From Massariosphaeria phaeospora (taxonomy: Eukaryota > Ascomycota > Dothideomycetes > Pleosporales), in contig JAADJZ010000039.1 of the NCBI GenBank assembly GCA_011032825.1, positions 237,047 to 301,046 on the forward strand: DNA of 64,000 nt, in the 5' to 3' direction. Below, in pieces: positions 32,031 to 42,883 of the stretch. The notes beneath the pieces are model-generated. The model searched no databases. It was not told the origin of the DNA and saw nothing but the letters and a program-made list of their open reading frames with translations. The translations under genes and the position numbers were made by a program. The stretch's first letter is position 1; every line of letters starts with the position of its first letter.

Positions 32031-33538
32031 ATGGAGAAAGTTCCAGTAAGTCTCTCGCATCATTGCTCTGTTGCTGATCACTAAAAGATTAAAGAAATCA
32101 CTTCCCGAAGAATTACCCGGACGCAGCGGAGTCGACGACGTCCCCAACTGCGAGTGCCTCGGTCGCGAGAATTGTGACTATGTAGGTCGTAGCATCGAGC
32201 CCCTCGCCTTCTCCATACCACTGGCGCTGGTATCTCGTCAAGATGCCTGTCCCCTCTTCACCCAGCTACCCCTAGAGATCAGAGAAATGATCTACACGTT
32301 TGCCCTTGCAGACACTACCTCAAACCCCATCGATTGGGACAATCCCTTCCGGACAGGCCATACAGGAGACATGCCGAAGTCGGACATTGCCATGTGTCTT
32401 CTCCAAACTTGTCGAGCCGTGTATTTAGAGGCGTATAAATTGCCCTTGCTACTCAATCCGCTTATTGTATATGCTTTTGACGGCGACATGAGCTATAGTC
32501 GTTCGAGGCCGGACATAACCCGTCTAGCACCATGGCAGATTGCCCTGATCCAACGACTCGATATCAGTCTTCGGCAAATCAGGCTTGAGACGGGCGAACT
32601 CGCTAGATATTTGGAGGCTTGGGGTGGGACTGGAGGGTTGCGACATCAGGGGGCATACGTCGCTCCACGTTATTATCATCACGCTCACCGGCGTGGGCCT
32701 GGGCGGTTGCTGGGCATGTTCGACTTTCGACCGATGCCTGTCGAGACTACTGAAGATATTGGAGACGGTGCCGAAGTCACGCTGGACAATGCTCCGTTCG
32801 ACGATAAAAATGGTTTCGTGGTTAGAGCTCCATATCCCAAAACGACCATAGTCCAAAACGACCATAGTCAGGGCAATGGTCGCTCGCCCTCTGACACACC
32901 TTACGGTTCGGCTTTCGCGAACAGACTGGTGGCACTGGGCCAGTGACCCCAATCCGACGGACCCCCTACATCAGATAAGCCTCGATCCTGCTCTCGGATG
33001 CCGTGCCGATGACCTCGAATATCCGACTCCGCCTCGTATGCTACAGGCTGCTGCCCAACGCCGTGCCGGACAATTTCCAAACCCTTGCTTACTCTCGCCG
33101 GCCCCGACGCGGTACCAGAACACATGGGGTGCGGCCATAGCTAAACAGTCTCAGCTCCGAACGCTTGAATTCGTGCTGGAGATGTTTGAGGAGAAGAAGG
33201 GACAGTTAGAGGTGGTAGTTGAGTGCGCGAAGAGTTGGAGATTTGCGATGGACGGAGTGGCATGGGAACTAGTGTGGGATGGACAGGTAGAGGAGAAGAG
33301 ATGGAAGAGTTGTTGCCGTCGTAGGGAGTGGGATTGCGAGTGCATGAAAAGACACCAAGAAAGGCAGAAAAGGGAAGAAGAAGGCCAGGAAAGTGAAGAG
33401 GAGTGGGAAGAATCGGATGATTCGGATTTCGATTCCCCTTTCCACGGCGGTGGTTATCACAGTAAGAAATACGAAGTCAGGATTGTGCGGTTTAGGAGGA
33501 GAAAAGTAACTTGGGGAGCGTTGCTATCTAGTTCCTAG
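32031..33538 (+). pseudogene. 2EXR/DUF7730-domain protein gene, frame broken by a 16-bp tandem duplication
   Basis: Exon 1 (32031-32045, MEKVP) and exon 2 (from 32095, intron 49 bp) encode the family opening PLFTQLPLEIREMIYTFAL, typical of the fungal 2EXR/DUF7730 fold related to F-box proteins. The downstream half, with LTVRLSRTDWWHW and a conserved TWGAAIAKQSQLRTLEFVLE block, lies in the +1 frame. Between them, CCAAAACGACCATAGT is exactly duplicated (32837-32852, 32853-32868). Sixteen bases shift the frame by one; with a single copy the frame would run 480 aa to TAG at 33536. As it stands the first frame stops at 32944-32946. Alternatively a 58-nt intron 32813-32870 with a weak GTTTCG donor would also be in phase, so the gene may still be functional. 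Tail is acidic, Glu/Ser/Asp-rich. Confidence 0.72.
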
Positions 33539-33904
33539 GAAACATATACCACAGAGGAATTGCTTTACGCGGGAAAGGAAGCGACGAGTCATTTGGGGTA
33601 GACCGTGTGCGCTACTAATAGCCACGAGGTAATTGCGGCAGTCGTCTCAGAAGCGTGGACGTAGTATACCTCGTAAAGCCATCAGCTGCGAGCTGCACTG
33701 TTTCTCATCACTTAATCTCTCGATCTCAACCTAAATTGCTACCTGTTGCGCTTCTATCCTAGATTGCCAGATTTTGCCATGTTCTTATCAACGTCCGCGA
33801 GTTTGAATACGTGTTTGCGAGTAGTGAACACTCAGACAAGACGTTAAAGAGCTTTGTGAAATTATAGCAAATTGCCGCAATTCAAAGTGCTAGAACTAGT
33901 ACTA
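33539..33904. other. Intergenic region with two dispersed repeats
   Basis: Contains a 43-base sequence (33793-33835) repeated directly at 37335-37377, followed by a fragment (33845-33887) like the 31.3-31.8 kb minisatellite unit. No gene is seen. Confidence 0.6.
33793..33835. repeat. Left copy of a 43-bp direct repeat
   Basis: Begins GTCCGCGAGTTTGA and ends GTGAACACTCAG. It matches 37335-37377 in the same orientation at 41 of 43 positions. The two copies bracket the pogo element and the apple-like gene. Confidence 0.85.
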
Positions 33905-35768
33905 ACGTACCTCACGGGTTGGTGGATCACACGGGTTCGTGGATCACTTTTGCCAAGCCCCCACCAAAACCACCCCATTCTGGCGCAAAACAGCCCACTT
34001 TGGCCCTGTATAGAGCAATACAATACGCAATATTATTCAGAGTTTACTTCTACTACTTGCTTACACGTACGCGCATTATGCCTGGTCTAATTGCACCGTC
34101 CACACCGCCTTTGAGATAGTTCACCTGCTTTAGCGCGCACCTGCGTCTTTGGCTTCTTCCTATCACTACGCGCCCCAAACTCCTTTAGAGCAGTTAGACG
34201 AGCTTCATTCTCAACTATTAAAGTCCCTTCTGCCTAAATCCGCTTTCTTTTATGCGATCTACGTCGCGTGGCAGCCTCATTTGCCGCTCAAAGCTCTGCG
34301 ATCTCCTTTTGCGCCAACACTAGCTTATGCGCAATAATAGCTGCCCCTTTTGAGACCTTCTTAAAGGCCTCTACTATAGACGTCGGTGAGCTATCTACAT
34401 GCTTCTGAATCCTTGCCTTCACGAGCGTCGATTGCGACCCAAATTCAAGAGTATTGCTTGGGGTTTGCGACTGCCAAGGCTCGTTATTAATAGGCAGTGG
34501 TGGTGATGGAGTACGCAACCGGACGTCAAAGGCTATTATAACCCGTTCTAGGTCAAATGGGACCAATCCAGCGCCTCGAAACCCTCCTTGGATATTACTA
34601 AGAGTAATTGCTGCATTATAGGCGCGTATAAAGCATAGTAGGAACTCAAGTTTCGTAATGTGGGTGATACGGTTGCGCATGAGATCTTCGGCTTGGCGCC
34701 CGTACGCCTTCTTCAGAGGGGCAAAACAACCCACATCAAGAGGCTGCAGGAGGTGCGATAAGTGCGAAGGCATGCAGATAGTAATAATCTTGTTCTCCTT
34801 GTAGTATTGCTGGAATGCGAGCGAGTCATAGCTCTCATGGCCGTCAATTGCGAGCAGTCGGTGAGCACCAACTACTCTCTTCTTTGTATGCTCATCAAAG
34901 TGCTTCAACCACTGCAAGCCAAGCTTATTTGTCGTCCAGCCGTTCTCAGAGACTGCAATAACCCAGTCTTAAGGCAGATCCTCCTCTTTGTACCAGGCAA
35001 AGAGGTAATAGCAGCCCTTAAAGATAATAAAAGGTGGAATGGCCTACCCTGTTGCGTTGATGCTCTAGATAACTGTTGTCCACTCTCTATTGCCTTGCTG
35101 TATTGCCTTTGGCCGTTCTCGTCTCTCTGAAGCTGTAACAACTGCCTCAGATGATATCTAGCCTATTATGAAGCCTGTCTTGTCAAAGTTGTACGTGTCT
35201 TCATCCTAGATGCCGTACTTGGCTTTGATGTTAGCTACCAGGCTAAACCAGCCCTGGATAACCTTCGGATCCTCGCAGAGCGCTCTCTTGTAATTGTACT
35301 TGCAATTGAACTTCATTGTAAACTCAGGGCAGCTCTTAACCTACGTACTAGGCTAGTTTAAGCTAACCTGGCCTAGATTGCGCTCTGCGCGCAAGGAATT
35401 GGCTATATCAGCTACAGCTGCGAGCCTAAGAGGAAATCCGCGCGTAATAAGCTCAAGTATATGCTCAATAACTACGCTCTCTTCAGTCTTTGTCAGATTC
35501 TTTGATTTAGGCTAGCAATCTGCTTGTGGAGTCTGTCCTGCGCGTCGGCAGCTTAGTGATAATTGAGCGACGTTGTAGATAGCTGCAGCGCGTCGCTGAG
35601 AGAGTGTCGCGTCTTGTTTAAGAGCCTAAAGGGCAGTTTGTATCTGACGTTCTGTAGAAGGCTCTACCTAGTGTTGTTGTTGAGGCATCGCGTGCATAGG
35701 TAGAGTTGGTGGGGGCTTGGCAAAAGTAATCCACGAACCCGTGTGATCCACCAACCCGTGAGGTACGT
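33905..35768 (-). mobile_element. Pogo/Fot1-type transposon, 1864 bp, lightly RIP-mutated
   Basis: Starts ACGTACCTCACGGGTT and ends with the inverse, flanked by TA at 33903-33904 and 35769-35770. The inverted repeats run about 60 bases with internal GGTTCGTGGATCAC-like subrepeats. It has the same length as the RIP-degraded copy at 61676-63539. Composition is close to that of the surrounding genes, so it is a younger or less mutated copy. Confidence 0.93.
34288..35330 (-). pseudogene. Pogo/Fot1 transposase, C-terminal half open, upstream part with stops
   Basis: On the minus strand the DDE domain is clear: Asp in TYNFDKTGF (about 35180-35210), Asp in LLAIDGHESYD (about 34840-34870) and the MPSHLSHLLQPLDVGCF motif near 34735-34785. 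From 34917 down to 34288 the frame is open for 209 codons. Upstream, TAG codons (two near 35140 and 35070) and a TAA near 34970 interrupt it. At least one stop replaces an expected Trp before AIPPF and one an expected Gln, so both strands were hit, unlike the nested elements at 14-18 kb. The true 3' end of the dead gene continues slightly below 34288. Confidence 0.85.
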
Positions 35769-35770
35769 TA

Positions 35771-36349
35771 TATCTTAATTTAAAGAGGTACTCTAAAGGA
35801 ATTACTTTATAAGGAGACTCGACTAATCAATAGCGAGTAGTCTCAGCCTAATCTAGGCGCACAGTAAGATAACACTATAAGAGAAACAATAGCTGCCTTT
35901 ACCCCAAAGGACTTACATTACACTTGAACAGGGAGGAGATGAAACTGTAAACAGGAATTACTTTATAGATAGTGTAGATAAATCTACTACATACTTACCT
36001 TACTTGGGTACCTAAGTCTAAACTTATAGCAGGAAAAGTTCCTACTAACATTGGATGAATTGGGGTCGTTGAAGGGTCGTAGAAAGGTTGTTGAACGTTG
36101 CTAACGTTGCTAAGGCACTAACCCTAAGTCGCCGTATTAGAGAGTGCTGCAACGTTACTTCTACGACGCTAACGCCTACTACGATTGTGCTAAGCCTACC
36201 CCTAAATTGGAGGTATAAAACCTAAAGTTAGGGATACATACCTCTAACTAATAGGGAATTTCATGCCGTAGTGTAGTAAGATTTAATACACAACCGTGAA
36301 CACCTATCTCTTCATTACCTCCTGCCACATCAACATCCACTGTTGTGTA
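35771..36349. other. Repeat-like intergenic region
   Basis: Moderately AT-rich. A 14-base motif, GGAATTACTTTATA, occurs twice (about 35799 and 35954), and short runs such as AACGTTGCT are repeated near 36090-36105. It could be a decayed LTR or MITE, but ends could not be defined. No gene seen. Confidence 0.4.
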
Positions 36350-37174
36350 TCACGACTGTCCAATGCCGTTGCACTGGCCATCTAGACATAAAACGACTAC
36401 TTCGGTCCCTTCTGACGCTCGATCGTTCGGAATAATACCTTTCTCACTACTCTTCGGGTAACAATTGAACGGCGGCCCCCTGGTGTCCCTTGCACCTGTA
36501 GTCTGATTTGTCCAACTCGGAACGAACCCAGCTCCTACGCATCTGAGATCATCATTCCTGAGATCACCATTCCGACGATTCATATCAGCGAATTGATTGA
36601 ACTTGATGCATGCTTCAACGCAGTCAGATGGTGTAAGTGTCCACAGGGCGATTATTCCAACGCTGACCGGCCATCCCGAGTTGCAGATCGTCGTATAATT
36701 GACCATGAAGAAATTGGTCTGTTTGGCCAGCCTGCGTCGCTCTTTATTGTTGGGCCAGTCGCAGCCAGTGTCTGGGATGACGATAGTATTGACGGCGTTT
36801 GTTGGGGCGCCTAGGGGTGGTGCGATCGCGGCTGAGGTAGAGTTCGGACATGCTGATGGCGAGGGAGACGCTGCTTGAGAGGCCACGCCTGATTCACGCC
36901 CTTTTTTTATCGTCTGCCCAATAAAGCTTCTAGCGAGATCAGTGATGATTGCGATAAAAACTCCAATCAATGCGAGCGTCCACCATCGTATCCATCTTTT
37001 GCGCGCTGTTGCTGTCGTAGGTAAGACCTCTACAACCGGCGTATAGTAGCCTTCCGTCGGTGGCACCTCGGAGATGGGTGTTTGCACTAGGATTGGATAG
37101 GCATAGGGCGACGACTCCTGGTGGTGGACCTCAGGCAATTGGGAGCTGGCGTCGTGTCGATATGCGGTTCGCAT
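36350..37174 (-). CDS. Single-pass membrane protein with Cys-rich apple/PAN-like ectodomain
   Basis: A single frame of 274 aa on the minus strand. Residues 1-60 are hydrophilic and Pro/Tyr-rich (cytosolic), a basic ARKRWIRWW anchor precedes one membrane span at about 64-82, then a Ser/Pro/Ala linker and a Cys-containing domain at about 135-274. Cysteines fall in patterns reminiscent of fungal PAN/apple-like domains (a Cys near TTIC, a LTPSDCVEACIKFN helix, RCVGAGF, NCYPKSS), with several sequons. Type II topology is predicted. Apple-like domains bind carbohydrate or protein; the match is by pattern only. It lies between a transposon and the right copy of a 43-bp direct repeat. Confidence 0.68.
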   Translation of the reverse strand: MRTAYRHDASSQLPEVHHQESSPYAYPILVQTPISEVPPTEGYYTPVVEVLPTTATARKRWIRWWTLALIGVFIAIITDLARSFIGQTIKKGRESGVASQAASPSPSACPNSTSAAIAPPLGAPTNAVNTIVIPDTGCDWPNNKERRRLAKQTNFFMVNYTTICNSGWPVSVGIIALWTLTPSDCVEACIKFNQFADMNRRNGDLRNDDLRCVGAGFVPSWTNQTTGARDTRGPPFNCYPKSSEKGIIPNDRASEGTEVVVLCLDGQCNGIGQS

Positions 37175-38726
37175 GTTGTGCTATGGCGAAGTGTGTATGT
37201 GAGAGGGGGGAAAACGAAGAGAATAGAGAATAGAGAAAAGGAGAAAGCAGAAGAGAGGAAGAAAGGTTTTAGCCCCGACGTTGGTACAGGCCGCCAACAG
37301 ACTTGCTACCTGAAACGCAAATTTTCTCAACAGTGTCCGCGAGTTTGACTACGTGTTTGCAAGTAGTGAACACTCAGTAACCTCCGCTTAGCCTACGTGG
37401 GGCGAGTAGAGCCAATCGCGCTGCGACGGATGGGAGAGGTCGTTATCGGCTGCGCGCGTAAGACTGTATCAATACGGCTGATAGGGATGTGTATCGTATC
37501 AGAGCGGCTTCTTTCTTTCCACCTGGTCTGGTCGTCATTGGGATGAGAGGTCCGTTGGTGGAGTTGTGGTGTTGACGACACTAAGTAGATCCCATCTGAG
37601 CTAAGCAAGGTGGCAGGATCTCCAACAGCCTCGGTAAAGTCCGCTTTCAGATTAGCCGGCACTCCCAACTTCCTCACTACCCTTTCGTAACAACAATCAC
37701 TCCATCGACGCCGACAACAACATCAATGCGATATCAGCATTGACACTACACAACGAGATCGTTACAATATGTAATGAGACAAGTAATAGCCATCTTATCA
37801 CATCGAAGCATGACGCCTCTGAGCCTGTTTGGTATGCGCCGCGACCGTCTTCGCAGCGCTCCCCCTTTCTGTTACCTACCTCAGCTATCTCTCCTACCAG
37901 TACGCACTCACATTTCGAAGCTTCGAAAATACCAAGTCATAAGGCTGCAGGTATTGTTTCAGACAAAAAGACCCGAGATTATACCCCTCTGTCGGCAATA
38001 CAAGCTTCTGGAACATCATTCATTCTTCGCGCGTCAATGCCGGTCGCAATCCCTCCTCTCATCTCACTCACCAGCAGGTTTTTCTATAATTCTGGTCATC
38101 ACATTCAGCCTGGGTTTAGCAGAGATTGCGCGGTCGCAGCACATAATCCAAGAACTAGCACCTCCCCTGGTAGGATTTATTGCTAATTAAGACAGTTTTA
38201 CGCAACCCTCTTAACAGTACAAAAGAGTGTTAGCAGTAAGGGAATGCGCTGCTTCGTCTCTGCTAAGCCGTATTGTCCCTAGCACACTAGGCGATATCTC
38301 AAAAGAACTTGTAGAGGTAAGAGGACACAGGAAGAGGACATGGTCACTTAGGTGCGCATCGGCAACGAATTCCACCAGGGGATGCTAGACGCAATTCTTC
38401 TGGAAACTTGCAAAAGGCACTATAGTTCACATTTCGAAAAAATGATTGGCCGTGCGGGTCTTTCAATTACACGGTATATGCGGCCATCTTCATCTGATAC
38501 CGGGTCAATTTTGGTGATTGGGCAAAATGCGACAGCCCATGAAGGTGAGAGGCAAGGTGCCGGCATCCGAACTGGATCTCGAGTTGCGATCTCAAGTCTA
38601 TCTAGAGCACCCGTCGTGCGGCTTTCTCGCATCGCAGCGTCTTTCTTATCCTATCTTCCGTCATTACTCACTGGATTGTTTTTCTCGATGGTTCAGAGTA
38701 CCAGGACGATAATTCAGCTGTGTTGG
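37175..38726. other. Intergenic region, no convincing gene
   Basis: Short open frames exist on both strands, for example minus 37393-37677 and plus 37774-38190, but none has recognised motifs or clear splice structure. The right copy of the 43-bp repeat is at 37335-37377. The 3' part would hold the promoter of the Ser/Thr-rich protein gene. Confidence 0.45.
37335..37377. repeat. Right copy of a 43-bp direct repeat
   Basis: Same orientation as 33793-33835 with two mismatches. It sits upstream of the apple-like gene start (37174). Confidence 0.85.
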
Positions 38727-39775
38727 ATGCTCTCTTCGTTTCTTGCATTCGTTCATTGTCACTTTGTCGTTCTCGGCAGTCTCGAACAGGTAAGTCGCTG
38801 GTTCGAGCAATTTGGAACTGGCCCTAGACGAGGACATTGGGGAAAAAGTTTCGACGGAATCGGCAGCTATGTTGACACTCCCTCTAGAGCTTACGGCCTG
38901 GACAAAATCCGTACTATAGAGAAGAGAGCAGACTTTCTGCAGCTGTAGCGTTACCTCCCGATACTCCCGGAGCCCCGACCATAGCAGCGCTCACTCGAGA
39001 ATCTTCCATCAATCCGACCGCTATCACCATACCCACTCCAACAAGCGCGTCATTCTCGCCGCTTCCCTTCTCACCTACAGACACCACTATTACAACAACC
39101 ACAATCACAACCACAGCAACCACCCTATCCCCGCCCCGCATCATCGGCGAAGCCCAACAATCACCCTCGCCCTCATCCACAACTACCTCTTCTCCCGGCA
39201 TCAGCATGTCTTCATCCACTCGCACCAGCATCAGCATCGCCCTGAGTATCAGTCTTCTCCTCACCGCCATCATTACAACCCTCTATCTCTGGCGCCGGCG
39301 TCAGATCTCACCAAACACAAACACTACCCACGCCAACTCCCGCCTTCACCGCGCATGCTCCAAAGCGCAAACTACCATCCGCCGCATCTTCAACCGTACC
39401 TCCTACTCAAGCAGCTCAAACCCCTCCGCGCCCTACGACCCAGCAGCCACCGAATTCACCATCGAGTCAGCGGAAAAAGTGGAAATCGTCAGCGGCGCGA
39501 GTGCATGGAGCGTTAGGACGGCGTCGCGCGGCTCGGCTCGCACACCGGACGACAACGACTCGACTGCGCCTCCCACGCATACCGACTACCTCGAACCTGC
39601 TGCGAGACTCAAAGTCGTCAAAGTCGGCAGGCGCGTGCCTAACTTGGCGCTTACGAGTCATCCTCCTTCTATTCCAGAGATTGTTTCTGCGTTTCCAACG
39701 CCACCGAGCTCGAGGGGGAGTGGTGAGATGGGGGGAGGGGAGGTTGAAGTGGGGGGGTGGCCGTTGGGCGGTTGA
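38727..39775 (+). CDS. Ser/Thr-rich single-pass membrane protein
   Basis: Proposed exons 38727-38789 and 38888-39775 (98-bp intron, GTAAGT donor, TTGAC branch-like site, CTAG acceptor) encode 316 aa. Exon 1 supplies a signal-peptide-like MLSSFLAFVHCHFVVLG. Exon 2 starts with a short region, then a Thr/Ser/Pro-rich stalk (about 60-130) likely heavily O-glycosylated. A membrane span follows (ISIALSISLLLTAIITTLYLW, about 138-158) with a basic RRR stop-transfer and a cytosolic tail of about 155 residues. The plan resembles fungal cell-wall sensors (Mid2/Wsc-like topology) but no Cys-rich WSC domain is visible. Splice choice is by consensus and frame continuity; the minimum safe call is the frame 39206-39775. 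Confidence 0.55.
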
Positions 39776-40468
39776 GGATTGAAAGGGGGCTGCACGAGAT
39801 GTCATGGAGGTGTATTCACAGAACACTAGGAAAGGGGAGTTTCAGTTTCAGGGATAAGCTGGTATATATACACTGGAGGAATACCGTGGGGGCGTTATCG
39901 GTCTTGAACAGGATTTTCGGGATTCTTTTTCATGCTATGGACCTACTTGAGCTAGAGCAGTATCGCTGATTGTTGGGTTATATTATACCCCCTTTCTATC
40001 TATGGATGTTAGATGCCCCAGAACCATACCCCACCTTGCCTTTTCTCTAGTACCCCTAAACCACACCCTCACTCGTTTAACCGCCCCCTAACACTCATGG
40101 TTTTGAGGTTTGGCCATTTCTATGATGGGAGCTGGAAGCTGGGTCCATCTCGCTTGTAAGATGTTCATCTCGAGCGTTTGTATGCCGTGGCGGATATAAA
40201 TCGGTCTGTGATGTTGGCGGTTATGGTGTACTGGACTTAGTCAGCGACCAATCATTGACCTGTTCATTTACTATGACGAAGGCCAAAAAATACAACAGTC
40301 ACTCGTTAGCTACTGTTGTACAGTGATAATTAGGAAGAACCACTAATGGCTGACCGCCAACGCCCAGCCCTCACCTAACCGAGCCCAAAATACCAACCCA
40401 ACCCAAAATGAAATCGAATCTATAGGACTGTCGTGAAGGGTTCGTTGAAGGTTGTAGACGCGAATTTT
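39776..40468. other. Intergenic region between convergent genes
   Basis: Holds the 3' flanks of the two neighbouring genes, which converge here. Nothing else recognised. Confidence 0.5.
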
Positions 40469-41659
40469 CTAATAAGGGTTGAAGATCCACTGCGAAGGAT
40501 GGAAAGACACTTCGAAATCCACACCGCCGAAGACCCCGATCGCTGGAAACAGGTCACACTCTCCTCTCAAGCCCAAAGTTCCACCCTCACTTCTCTCGTC
40601 CAGCACGTCGTTGCCGTCCCAGCCTCCTACCTTCTTCCCATTGCGGGTGAAGAAGACTTCGATATCAAGTATCTTCCCTTGCTGAGACTCCTGATACGAA
40701 GGTGGATTGCTCGGGATCCCAAATGTGATTCCAATTCCCACGGTCTCCCCGGGCTGGAAAGCAGTAGTGAAGTCGGCGCCACCATAGGTATCGTTGACAT
40801 ATTTGCGTCCATCGTCGCCATGCACACCTAGGCTACTTCGTTGCCAACCAGGGAGTCGGAAAGTGGGATAAGGCGGTGCAACGAAACCAATAGCAATGCC
40901 AGCATCTGCCTCCGAGAATGAGGCCTGTCCGCGGCCGACACCTATCACTTTCACTTCGAAGTAAATAGTCTTCGGCCGCTGGGTCCGAAGAGGTGAGTCC
41001 CAGATGACAGAGTACATGGGCAAGTTTGTCAAGATGCTCGAGTCCTGACAGTTGGCATGAGTGCGGCATCTCCAGTGTCCTGGGGTTTGGTTCGGGATCA
41101 AGTCACCGATATAAGTTGGTGCTTTGAGCAGTGCAAGTTTGCCTTCCTGGACCGCAGCGTGGGCGATGGGTGACAGATTTTGCGGCGGCCACAAGGGATT
41201 GGCTTGGGTCCAGGCCATCGCTCGGGTACCCTCTTCATCAGATGCATTCGCTGTCGGCGAGGTGTCGCAACCAAGGGAAGGTGGTGGAGGGAGAAGCGAA
41301 GTATCGGGGATCACAGTCCAATCATGGTAAGGTGGAGGGTCCCAGCTTGGAGGCGGTTGCTGAGGATAGTGGGACGGCGGTGGACCTGGTGGAGGGGCAT
41401 ATGCATTCGAGGAGATCTGGCCAGGTGGGGCACCAGGAGGGGGACGAGAATAGTCTGTGTTCGAGGATCCATACCCTAGTGGAGGACCCGGAGGTGGTTG
41501 ATACTTCTCGTCAGAGTTTATGCTGTGTTGTTGAGAAGGCGAAGGCGTATAGTATGGGTTGCTGGGATGGAGCTGAGCCTGAGCCTGCGAGCCTCCCTGT
41601 GGTACCTGCGCGGATGTCTGGTCATCGCCCTTGAGCTTACCCTTCAGCTTCTTGAACAT
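40469..41659 (-). CDS. SPRY-domain protein with Pro-rich N-terminus
   Basis: Single exon on the minus strand. I choose Met at 41659 (MFKKLKGKLKGDD, 396 aa) rather than the frame's first Met at 41764, because a TATATAAA element at 41720-41727 lies between them. Residues 1-130 are low-complexity: basic start, then Gln/Pro/Gly/Tyr-rich with repeated PPPGPP and PPP-x-Y-like motifs that could bind WW domains. The C-terminal part is a SPRY domain: YFEVKV, GIAIGFV, SLGVHGDDGRKYVN, the GETVGIGITF strand, VFFTRNGKKVGG and LFPAIGV. SPRY domains mediate protein binding. The combination recalls Rsp5-adaptor proteins such as Ssh4/Ear1, but those carry a membrane span that is absent here. Probably a cytosolic adaptor. 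Confidence 0.82.
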   Translation of the reverse strand: MFKKLKGKLKGDDQTSAQVPQGGSQAQAQLHPSNPYYTPSPSQQHSINSDEKYQPPPGPPLGYGSSNTDYSRPPPGAPPGQISSNAYAPPPGPPPSHYPQQPPPSWDPPPYHDWTVIPDTSLLPPPPSLGCDTSPTANASDEEGTRAMAWTQANPLWPPQNLSPIAHAAVQEGKLALLKAPTYIGDLIPNQTPGHWRCRTHANCQDSSILTNLPMYSVIWDSPLRTQRPKTIYFEVKVIGVGRGQASFSEADAGIAIGFVAPPYPTFRLPGWQRSSLGVHGDDGRKYVNDTYGGADFTTAFQPGETVGIGITFGIPSNPPSYQESQQGKILDIEVFFTRNGKKVGGWDGNDVLDERSEGGTLGLRGECDLFPAIGVFGGVDFEVSFHPSQWIFNPY

Positions 41660-42417
41660 CGTAGTATGCTGGCGAGAGACCGTACTTCGATGGAATGTAG
41701 GGTAATAGAGTAACACTCGTTTATATATTTCACGTTGTTTGTGTAAAGTACTCGTGAAGAGCAAGTTTTATTGACACGGTAGCTACAAGCTGTAACTGTG
41801 TTGAGGTGATTCGTCGATGTGGCTGAGCAAACCGTTGGGCTCTGTTCACTAGCTACGTCATTGGTCTCTTTCTTTACTAGTTGCTTGGCATTGTACTACC
41901 AATCTGTTCTCACGTCTACATTGTTTACAAACTTGAAGATGGATCGGAGGGGTTTCGACAGAAGGCTTGCTTGCTGCTATAACGAACGTGCGTTGTGCAC
42001 ATGCAGGCTCCCTGGTGGACCTCTGATTATAACGGGAGACCTTTCTAGCCCCAAAGGGTCGCATTGTGCGATGGGTTAGCCTAAGTGAGCCTGTTCGACG
42101 CAATGCAGCATCAAGGCTCTATAAGGTATGATAGCCCCCAGTACAGCATCGCAAAACTAGAAAGCTTTAGGTGCTCGAGATCGTCGGAGAGCTTTTGGTT
42201 GGCGAATTCCAGGCCCCCACTGCTTGCCTCGACGGATGCCTTCCGTTCTGTACGCGGGTCTCTGCCATTGAACCTGAGCGCGCAGCTGTCAGGAGTCCGC
42301 GACATATAATTATAGATGGGGTTCAAACCATATAAGTCGACTAGCGAGTACCCTCTGTGATAGACACAACACGATCGTCTTTCGCCTGCTTATCATCTTC
42401 CCTAGCCTGTTACCACC
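41660..42417. promoter_or_regulatory. Divergent promoter region between SPRY gene and small secreted protein gene
   Basis: TATATAAA for the minus-strand SPRY gene at 41720-41727, about 60 bases from its start, and TATAAG at 42331-42336, about 80 bases before the plus-strand start at 42418. The intervening 600 bases show no gene. Confidence 0.5.
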
Positions 42418-42883
42418 ATGAAGTCAGTCATTGCTGCTACTGTTGCGTTCCTGGCAGCGACTGTGCAGAGCAGCCTCGTCTTCAGGATCTCAACGGAGGC
42501 TGGTGGAAAAGGAATCGCAAAGAGTTGGGTTACGGATCGCTGGGCATGCCGTAAGTGCTGTGCTCCTGTTCTGTTGTATAATCATACCCGTAACAAATCT
42601 AACCCTTCCGCTACCGTAGACAATTTGGCCGACGACGGCCTCGACAACCAGGCTTCCTTCGCGTTTGTAGATGTCGGCCTTGCGAATGGATGCCGCCTAT
42701 ATGAGTCAGTAATGCCATCTTCGAGTAACGGATTGACGTTAACGGGATGCCAGCGAGGCCGACTGCAAAGGAGAGCACAGTTATTTTGTGGAGAAGAATA
42801 ACTCAGGCGTCTTGGGGCCAGGGGCCGTGAACCTGGCTGATGTCAACTTTGACGATGTAGCAAGCTCTTTCCAGTGCTTTTGA
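42418..42883 (+). CDS. Small secreted cysteine-containing protein
   Basis: Three exons (42418-42550, 42620-42704, 42754-42883) encode 115 aa. A signal peptide (MKSVIAATVAFLAATVQS) is followed by about 97 residues with four cysteines, in RWAC, NGC, EADC and the C-terminal QCF, which could form two disulfides. The pattern C-R-L-Y-x(2)-A-D-C-x-G with VNFDDVASSFQC at the end resembles one beta/gamma-crystallin Greek-key motif; this is a pattern impression only. Intron 2 uses a GTCAGT donor, chosen because it alone restores a frame with the conserved-looking Cys tail; the adjacent GTAATG donor leaves the frame wrong. Size, secretion and Cys content fit fungal apoplastic or effector-candidate proteins. 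Function unknown. Confidence 0.68.

Noticed and set aside
35771..36240. Possible solo LTR
   Set aside because: No TG...CA ends, target duplication or second copy could be identified in the window.
38352..38726. Upstream part of a longer frame ahead of the proposed signal peptide at 38727
   Set aside because: Composition is irregular and no homology is seen; only the last 21 codons make sense as exon 1 of the Ser/Thr-rich gene.
41660..41764. 35-residue N-terminal extension of the SPRY protein
   Set aside because: A TATATAAA element lies inside it, and the downstream Met gives a cleaner start.
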